From assembly GCA_904501765.1 (NCBI GenBank), contig CAJGCM010000066.1:1-11096 (forward strand): a stretch of DNA of 11,096 nt, in the 5' to 3' direction. Position 1 is the first letter of the stretch. Each line of letters starts with the position of its first letter. This document shows positions 6,646 through 11,096 of the stretch, piece after piece. The notes under the pieces are model-generated. The model worked only from the letters and a program-made list of their open reading frames with translations, was not told the DNA's origin and made no database searches. The translations under genes and the position numbers were made by a program. The DNA comes from an uncultured Clostridia bacterium (GTDB taxonomy: Bacteria; Bacillota; Clostridia; Oscillospirales; CAG-272).

Positions 6646-8103
6646 ATGGCTATCAATTGGACAGAAGCCCAGATTGAGCAAATCGTAGCTTCGGTTATGA
6701 AAAATCTGGGGCACGGCGCACCCGATGCTGATTGCCAGTGGAACTCCACCTCATATTGCGGAAGAAATCTTATCGGAATTTACGAGGATATGAACGACGC
6801 CATCGTGGCGGCTGAGGCAGGCTATAAGGCAATTCGTTCTATGTCCGTCGAGGACCGTGAAAAGATTATCACTGTTATCCGCAGACTCTGCAGAGAGGAA
6901 GCCCCCATTATGGCGAAGCTCGGCGTAGCTGAAACTAAAATGGGACGAGTTGACCACAAGACGGCAAAGCATATGCTGGTTGCCGACAAGACTCCCGGCA
7001 CCTCCGACATTACCGCCTCGGTGAAAACAGGTGACTTCGGTCTTACCCTTACCGAAATGGCGCCCTTCGGAGTTGTGGGAAGCATAACACCCAGCACCAA
7101 CCCCTCCGAAACTGTTATCTGTAACAGCATCGGAATGATAGCGGCAGGAAACGGTGTCGTATTCAACCCCCACCCCAATGCTATCGCTACATCAAATTAT
7201 GCAGTAGACCTTGTAAACAGAGCGTGCGCCGAAGCAGGCGGACCCCGTGTATTGGTTGCATCGGTAGCGAAGCCTACCCTTGACACTGCAAACATTATGT
7301 ATAAGCATCCTTCCATAAGACTTCTCGTATGCACCGGCGGCCCCGGAGTTGTAAAGAGCGTTCTTTCCAGCGGAAAGAAGGCTATCGGAGCCGGCGCCGG
7401 CAATCCTCCCGTTATCGTTGACGATACGGCGGACATAAGAAAGGCAGGAAAGGATATTATAGACGGCTGCTCCTTTGACAACAACCTCCCCTGTATTGCG
7501 GAAAAAGAGGTGTTCGCCTTCGACTCCATAGCAGACGAGCTTATCGACGCTATGAAGGGGGCAGGAGCTTACCTTATTACAAAGGAGCAGGCAGACAAAC
7601 TTGCCGAGATTGTCCTTGTGGATAAAAAGAATCCCAAGACAGGCGTTATCAGCAAGATTGTAAACCGTGATTGCGTCGGAAGAGATGCGGCTGTGCTTCT
7701 TGAAAAAATCGGAGTAAGAGTTTGCTCAAACATAAGATGCATAATCTGCGAGACAGAATTTGAGCATCCCTTCGTTCAGCACGAGCTTATGATGCCCATT
7801 CTTCCCATCGTAAGAGTAAGGGACATCGACCAGGCTATTGACCTTGCGGTAAAAGCCGAGCACGGATGCCGTCATACCGCTCATATGCACTCTAAAAACG
7901 TAGACCGCCTGACCAGATTTGCCAGAGCGGTAGAAACAACAATATTCGTAAAGAATGCGCCCTCCTATGCAGGAATAGGCTTCGGCGGCGAGGGACACAC
8001 CACCTTTACGATTGCGGGCCCCACGGGCGAAGGACTTACCAGCGCGAGAAGCTTTACAAGATACCGCCGCTGCGTTCTCTCCGAGAGCTTCCGTATAATC
8101 TAA
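6646..8103 (+). CDS. CoA-acylating aldehyde dehydrogenase (PduP/EutE type) with N-terminal encapsulation peptide
   Basis: This 485-residue enzyme should oxidise the aldehyde from the aldolase to acyl-CoA with NAD and coenzyme A. The catalytic cysteine is C283 in DNNLPCIAEKEVF, the form typical of PduP/EutE. The cofactor region includes PFGVVGSITPSTNPSE (140-155) and CTGGPGVVKS (229-238), and the end RRCVLSESFRI is the usual family tail. Residues 1-22 (WTEAQIEQIVASVMKNLG core) form an amphipathic helix, and a linker of about 20 residues containing C30 and C38 follows. This layout is known to target PduP into the shell lumen. It starts 22 bp after the aldolase with GAGG 8 bases before the ATG. 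The tail sequence and N-terminal helix separate it from the AdhE fusion family. The preferred aldehyde (lactaldehyde, propionaldehyde or acetaldehyde) cannot be read directly. Confidence 0.95.
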   Translation: MAINWTEAQIEQIVASVMKNLGHGAPDADCQWNSTSYCGRNLIGIYEDMNDAIVAAEAGYKAIRSMSVEDREKIITVIRRLCREEAPIMAKLGVAETKMGRVDHKTAKHMLVADKTPGTSDITASVKTGDFGLTLTEMAPFGVVGSITPSTNPSETVICNSIGMIAAGNGVVFNPHPNAIATSNYAVDLVNRACAEAGGPRVLVASVAKPTLDTANIMYKHPSIRLLVCTGGPGVVKSVLSSGKKAIGAGAGNPPVIVDDTADIRKAGKDIIDGCSFDNNLPCIAEKEVFAFDSIADELIDAMKGAGAYLITKEQADKLAEIVLVDKKNPKTGVISKIVNRDCVGRDAAVLLEKIGVRVCSNIRCIICETEFEHPFVQHELMMPILPIVRVRDIDQAIDLAVKAEHGCRHTAHMHSKNVDRLTRFARAVETTIFVKNAPSYAGIGFGGEGHTTFTIAGPTGEGLTSARSFTRYRRCVLSESFRII

Positions 8104-8125
8104 TAAGAAAGGCAAGGAAACTACT

Positions 8126-9331
8126 ATGAGTATCAGTTCAGCTCAGGTAGAGAGCATCGTTCGCAAAATACTCGGTGAAATTTCTCCCGCTACCGGCTGC
8201 GGCAGCTGCGGAGGAGCCGTTCCCAAAACCGCCAAGGTTGCAACCCTTACCGCTCCCAAGAAGATAGAGGTTAAGGAATACCCCATTCCCGCCCTTGAGG
8301 ATAACGACATTCTCGTTAAGGTTGAGGGATGCGGAGTGTGCGGAACGGACGTTCACGAATGGCGTGCCGACCCCTTCGGCATCATTCCCGTAACTCTCGG
8401 TCACGAGGGAACAGGCGAAATAATTGCTCTCGGTAAAAACGTAAAAACAGACACGGCAGGCAACCCCATCAAGGTTGGTGACAAAATCGTTACCAGCGTT
8501 ATCAGCTGTGGAGATTGCTACATATGCCGCAACCAGCCCGCAAATACGAACCTCTGCGACAAGCAAGGCGTATTCGGACTTATCCCCCACAGCGACGCTC
8601 AGCCCCTCACAGGCTGGTTCGCTACCCACCTTCTTATCAGAGGTAAGGGCGCTACGTATTTCGTTGTTAACGACCTTGACCTTAAGGAGAGAATGCTCCT
8701 TGAACTTGCATGTGTATGCGTACACGCTCTCAAGCGCGCGAACTCCACAGGTCTTATCAACTTCAATTCAAAGGTTCTCGTTCAGGGACTTGGACCCGTT
8801 GGTCTTGTTATGATAAGCGTTCTCCGTGCAGCGGGTGTAAACCACATCGTAGCAATCGACGGCGCTCCCAAGCGTCTTGAAATGGCTAAAAAGCTTGGAG
8901 CTAAAACCGTTATCAGCTTTAAAGAGGTAACGACACTCGAAGAAAGAGTTGCTATGGTTAAGCGTGCGGCAAACGGAGTTGGCGTTGACTTTGCATTCCA
9001 GTGCACAGGCGCTCCTATGGCTGCAAAAGACATCTATGAGTACATTCGCCGCGGCGGCGGAATGTGCGAGATGGGCTTCTTTGTAAACAACGGAGAGTAC
9101 ACCGTTAACCCTCACTTTGCTATGTGTAACAAGGAAATCACGATAGTCGGCTCCTGGGATTACAGCGCAGACGATTATCCCACAACAATGGCATTCCTCC
9201 GTCAGGCACGTGAGATGAACATTCCTATCAAGGAGCTTATCACTCACACCTTCCCCCTTGACAAGCTCAACGAGGCTATGGAGGTAAACATTTCTCAGCA
9301 GGGCATCAAAATCTGCTACGTTGCCGAATAA
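8126..9331 (+). CDS. Zinc-dependent MDR alcohol dehydrogenase with N-terminal encapsulation peptide
   Basis: This 401-residue medium-chain dehydrogenase resembles the threonine/sorbitol dehydrogenase branch. The catalytic zinc motifs are C72 in GCGVCGTDVHE and H93-E94 in GHEGTGEI. The structural zinc cysteines are C128, C131, C134 and C144. The Rossmann motif is GLGPVG (221-226), with D245 at the end of the following strand suggesting NAD(H). Residues 1-20 (SSAQVESIVRKILGEIS) form an amphipathic helix close to those of the aldehyde dehydrogenase and PduL, followed by a cysteine-rich linker containing GCGSCGG (24-30). The core MDR domain starts only near residue 36. It probably reduces part of the aldehyde to alcohol (lactaldehyde to 1,2-propanediol is the natural guess) and so restores NAD inside the shell. 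Well-known metabolosomes use iron-dependent enzymes such as PduQ for this step. It lies 22 bp after the aldehyde dehydrogenase. Confidence 0.92.
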   Translation: MSISSAQVESIVRKILGEISPATGCGSCGGAVPKTAKVATLTAPKKIEVKEYPIPALEDNDILVKVEGCGVCGTDVHEWRADPFGIIPVTLGHEGTGEIIALGKNVKTDTAGNPIKVGDKIVTSVISCGDCYICRNQPANTNLCDKQGVFGLIPHSDAQPLTGWFATHLLIRGKGATYFVVNDLDLKERMLLELACVCVHALKRANSTGLINFNSKVLVQGLGPVGLVMISVLRAAGVNHIVAIDGAPKRLEMAKKLGAKTVISFKEVTTLEERVAMVKRAANGVGVDFAFQCTGAPMAAKDIYEYIRRGGGMCEMGFFVNNGEYTVNPHFAMCNKEITIVGSWDYSADDYPTTMAFLRQAREMNIPIKELITHTFPLDKLNEAMEVNISQQGIKICYVAE

Positions 9332-9348
9332 CTTAAAGGAGTTTTATT

Positions 9349-9666
9349 ATGGCACTTGGAATGATTGAGGTTTTTGGATTTGCGACAGCGATAGTCGTGG
9401 CAGACGCCATGGCAAAGGCCGCCGAGGTCGAGGTTGTTGCCATTGACAAAAACAAGCCCGCAGCAGGAGATTCCGCAAAGGTTCCTCTCGTTATGGCAGT
9501 TAAGGTAGAGGGCTCTGCGGCTGCAGTGGAAGCGGCTATTGCCGCAGGCAAGGCGGAGGCCGAAAAAAGAGAGCTTTACATTACCCACAAGGTAATAGCA
9601 AGGCAAAGCGAGGACATTGAATGGTTCGCAAGACTTTCTGCCCTCGGTAAAGACAAATTAAGATAA
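9349..9666 (+). CDS. BMC-H shell protein with enlarged pore loop
   Basis: This 105-residue protein has a single BMC domain: ALGMIEVFGFATAIVVADAM at the start, the VKVEGSAAAVEAAIAAGKAEAE helix, and HKVIARQSEDIEWF near the end. It should form hexamers that tile the shell facets. Unlike the other three BMC-H proteins, the loop that lines the central pore (about residues 33-45, DKNKPAAGDSAKV) is longer by about 6-8 residues and lacks the K(I/V)GSG motif. The C-terminus also has about 10 extra basic residues (ALGKDKLR). The pore is therefore likely to differ in size or charge. It is the first shell gene, 17 bp after the alcohol dehydrogenase, with AAAGGA 8 bases before the ATG. Confidence 0.93.
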   Translation: MALGMIEVFGFATAIVVADAMAKAAEVEVVAIDKNKPAAGDSAKVPLVMAVKVEGSAAAVEAAIAAGKAEAEKRELYITHKVIARQSEDIEWFARLSALGKDKLR

Positions 9667-9699
9667 AATAAATATAAAATTTTAAGGAGAAACAAAACA

Positions 9700-9975
9700 A
9701 TGATGGAAGCACTCGGAATGGTTGAAACCAGAGGACTCGTTGCAGCAATCGACGCTGCAGACGCTATGGTTAAGGCAGCAAACGTTGTTCTTATCGGAAG
9801 CGAAAAAATCGGAAGCGGACTCGTAAGCGTTATGGTACGCGGCGACGTTGGAGCTGTTAAGGCTGCTGTTGAGGCAGGCGCTGCGGCTGCTACCGCTCTC
9901 GGAGAGGTTATCGCAACACACGTAATCCCCAGACCCCACGCAGACGTTGAAAAGCTTCTTCCTATCATAAAATAA
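9700..9975 (+). CDS. BMC-H shell protein, PduA/EutM type (copy 1 of a paralogue pair)
   Basis: This 91-residue single-domain shell protein has the classic BMC-H pattern: LGMVETRGLVAAIDAADAM, the pore segment EKIGSGLVSVMVRGDV, and the HVIPRPHADVEKLLP end. The pore motif KIGSG is that of PduA/PduJ-type hexamers that pass small polar metabolites. Two ATGs are adjacent at 9700 and 9703. The first has the better spacing from AAGGAGA (9684-9690), while the second matches the start of its paralogue at 10372, so the choice is open by one residue. It shares all but five of 90 residues with that paralogue. Confidence 0.95.
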   Translation: MMEALGMVETRGLVAAIDAADAMVKAANVVLIGSEKIGSGLVSVMVRGDVGAVKAAVEAGAAAATALGEVIATHVIPRPHADVEKLLPIIK

Positions 9976-9990
9976 TAAGGAATTTTTGAT

Positions 9991-10263
9991 ATGAAGGCAA
10001 TAGCGTTACTTGAAGTGCAGGCAATGGTTGCCGCAATCACGGGACTTGACGCTATGGTTAAAGCGGCTGACGTAAAGCTTATCCACGTGGAAAAGCGCCT
10101 CGGCGGCAGACTGGTAACGGTCGTCGTCGAAGGCGAGGTTTCCGCCGTGAAGGCTGCTCTTGAAGCAGGAGCCCTTGCCGCCCGAGAGGTAGGAAAGGTT
10201 AAGTGCTGTGAGGTTATTGCCCGCCCGCATCCGGACGTTATGAAATTTTTGACAACCGGCTAA
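9991..10263 (+). CDS. BMC-H shell protein, divergent copy with Arg in the pore motif
   Basis: This 90-residue single BMC domain begins KAIALLEVQAMVAAITGLDAM and ends CCEVIARPHPDVMKFLTTG. The pore segment is EKRLGGRLVTVVVEGEV, so KIGSG of its neighbours is replaced by RLGGR. This adds positive charge at or near the pore mouth, which could favour anionic metabolites such as phosphates; that reading is inference. It follows the previous shell gene by 15 bp with a weaker RBS (AATAAGGA), which may mean lower expression than its neighbours. Confidence 0.94.
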   Translation: MKAIALLEVQAMVAAITGLDAMVKAADVKLIHVEKRLGGRLVTVVVEGEVSAVKAALEAGALAAREVGKVKCCEVIARPHPDVMKFLTTG

Positions 10264-10371
10264 ACAAAAAAGCGGCATTGCTAATTACTTATTGATTTTA
10301 AGGCTCGTCTGAGCTTTAGAATATAATTCAAATTATTACGAAAATAAAAAATCTTTTAGGAGGATTAAAAA
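10264..10371 (+). promoter_or_regulatory. 108-bp gap with a short hairpin before the fourth shell gene
   Basis: This gap is much longer than the 15-33 bp spacers between the other shell genes. It holds a 7-bp stem (AAGGCTC/GAGCTTT, about 10300-10317) with a GTCT loop and no T-run. A TATAAT follows at 10322-10327 without a well-placed -35 (TTGATT lies 23 bp upstream, too far). It may be an RNA processing or partial attenuation site, or a weak internal promoter. Confidence 0.35.
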
Positions 10372-10644
10372 ATGGAAGCACTTGGAATGGTAGAAACAAG
10401 AGGTCTTGTTGCGGCTATCGAAGCTGCGGACGCTATGGTTAAGGCTGCTAACGTAGTTCTCGTTGGTAGCGAAAAGATCGGTAGCGGTCTTGTAAGCGTT
10501 ATGGTTCGCGGAGACGTTGGAGCTGTTAAGGCTGCTGTTGAAGCAGGCTCTGCTGCTGCTACTTCCCTCGGCGAGGTTATCGCAACACACGTAATTCCCA
10601 GACCTCACGCAGACGTTGAGAAGCTTCTCCCCTCTATTAAGTAA
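10372..10644 (+). CDS. BMC-H shell protein, PduA/EutM type (copy 2 of a paralogue pair)
   Basis: This 90-residue shell protein is nearly identical to the one at 9700-9975. The differences are E17 for D, V31 for I, S60 for A, S65 for A and S88 for I. The pore motif KIGSG is unchanged. The RBS is a full AGGAGG (10358-10363), 8 bases before the ATG and the best among the shell genes, so this copy may be the major facet protein. Third-codon positions differ often from copy 1, so the duplication is not recent, apart from tracts that are identical at DNA level (for example the 29 bases at 10513-10541 equal 9844-9872). Confidence 0.95.
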   Translation: MEALGMVETRGLVAAIEAADAMVKAANVVLVGSEKIGSGLVSVMVRGDVGAVKAAVEAGSAAATSLGEVIATHVIPRPHADVEKLLPSIK

Positions 10645-10655
10645 TTTTAATAGAA

Positions 10656-10740
10656 GAAAAGCTCAGCACCCAAGGGGAAATCCCCCTTGGGGTGTTGAGA
10701 AAGGGTCAAAGAAATACGAGCTTTGGCTTTTCCTCAACAC
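10656..10740 (+). promoter_or_regulatory. Competing RNA hairpins between the shell gene and pduL
   Basis: Hairpin A pairs CTCAGCACCCAAGGGG (10662-10677) with 10682-10699, about 16 bp with one bulged G and an AAAT loop. The 3' strand of A (GTGTTGAG, 10692-10699) is also perfectly complementary to CTCAACAC (10733-10740), giving hairpin B, which cannot form at the same time. GAAAAGC (10656-10662) can pair with GCTTTTC (10726-10732), and AAAGCTC with GAGCTTT, as outer stems. Hairpin A has no U-run, so it is not a typical terminator. It may stabilise the upstream shell mRNA, attenuate pduL, or both. Confidence 0.6.
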
Positions 10741-10778
10741 TTATCAAAGCAAGACGAAGACAAGAAAGGACGATTATT

Positions 10779-11096
10779 ATGGAATACACAAGCGAACAAA
10801 TAAGCGCTATTGTAAAGCAGGTTATCGCAGGCTTTGGAGCAGGCGAGGGCGCCCGCCCCCGGACAAATGAGGGAGACGTTTCCGTCGGAGTTTCCAACAG
10901 ACACATACACCTCTCAAAAACCGATTTGGAAACCCTCTTCGGAGAAGGCTACGAACTGACTCCTATGAAGGAGCTTTCCCAGCCCGGTCAGTACGCCTGC
11001 AAGGAGCTTCTTACAATAGTAGGTCCCTCTCTTCGCCCTATCGAAAACGTAAGAGTTCTCGGCCCTGTAAGAAAGACCTCTCAGGTTGAAATTTCC
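10779..11096 (+). CDS. pduL: PduL-type phosphotransacylase with N-terminal encapsulation peptide (3' end cut by window edge)
   Basis: I translated from ATG 10779 (AAAGGA at 10765-10770); 106 codons are open to the window end, about half of a normal PduL. Residues 1-20 (SEQISAIVKQVIAGFG core) form an amphipathic targeting helix, then a short linker leads to the PduL domain: GVSNRHIHLSKTDLETLFG with the metal-ligand histidines H42 and H44, LTPMKELSQPGQYACKE (60-76) and ENVRVLGPVRK (89-99). The family converts acyl-CoA and phosphate to acyl-phosphate and free CoA, which recycles CoA inside the shell and feeds acetate kinase. It lies 134 bp after the last shell gene, behind a structured RNA region. 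The second half of the active site lies outside the window and cannot be checked. Confidence 0.95.
   Translation, partial: MEYTSEQISAIVKQVIAGFGAGEGARPRTNEGDVSVGVSNRHIHLSKTDLETLFGEGYELTPMKELSQPGQYACKELLTIVGPSLRPIENVRVLGPVRKTSQVEIS

Noticed and set aside
10662..10699. Rho-independent terminator at the end of the shell genes
   Set aside because: The hairpin is strong, but AAAGGGTCAAAG follows instead of a U-run, and pduL lies directly downstream with a good RBS.
1..11096. CRISPR array, transposase or phage genes
   Set aside because: I saw no regularly spaced direct repeats and no transposase, integrase or phage-like protein in any translated frame. The only repeat structures are the inverted repeats and paralogous shell genes listed above.

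Overview
The window looks like a Firmicutes chromosome, probably a gut-type Clostridia member. The reasons are AGGAGG-type ribosome binding sites in front of nearly every gene, moderate-GC genes between very AT-rich spacers, canonical TTGACA-17-TAAAAT promoters, and GTG and TTG starts. The species cannot be named from sequence alone.

Layout. (1) 1-1910, minus strand: an MFS sugar-type permease (3' end cut off by the window edge) preceded by a flavodoxin-like FMN reductase, both served by a clear promoter at 1994-2022. (2) 1987-2457: a divergent promoter pair, then a 279-bp element (2121-2399) bounded by perfect 22-bp inverted repeats with more stems nested inside. (3) 2458-3277: a Cof-type HAD phosphatase ending in a rho-independent terminator. 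(4) 3278-3714: a very AT-rich regulatory region with a strong promoter and several near-identical TGAAAATnATTTTCA palindromes. (5) 3715-11096: one long plus-strand gene train for a bacterial microcompartment (BMC). It encodes an RpiR regulator, acetate kinase, class II aldolase, CoA-acylating aldehyde dehydrogenase, zinc alcohol dehydrogenase, four BMC-H shell proteins, and the start of the PduL phosphotransacylase, which runs off the right edge.

How it works together (inference from families). This is an aldolase-type metabolosome. The aldolase would split a sugar phosphate (L-fuculose-1-P or L-rhamnulose-1-P are the natural candidates) into DHAP and an aldehyde such as lactaldehyde. The aldehyde dehydrogenase converts the aldehyde to acyl-CoA, PduL makes the acyl-phosphate, and acetate kinase outside the shell makes ATP. 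The alcohol dehydrogenase reduces a second aldehyde to re-oxidise NADH. All four enzymes thought to be luminal carry an amphipathic encapsulation-peptide-like helix, at the C-terminus of the aldolase and at the N-terminus of the other three; acetate kinase and RpiR have none. Sugar kinase, isomerase, BMC-P and BMC-T genes are not in the window and may lie downstream. No glycyl-radical or B12 diol dehydratase is present here.

The observations most worth following are the RpiR-type operator array, the 279-bp inverted-repeat element, the encapsulated zinc alcohol dehydrogenase, the modified pore loop of the first shell protein, and the competing RNA hairpins in front of pduL.
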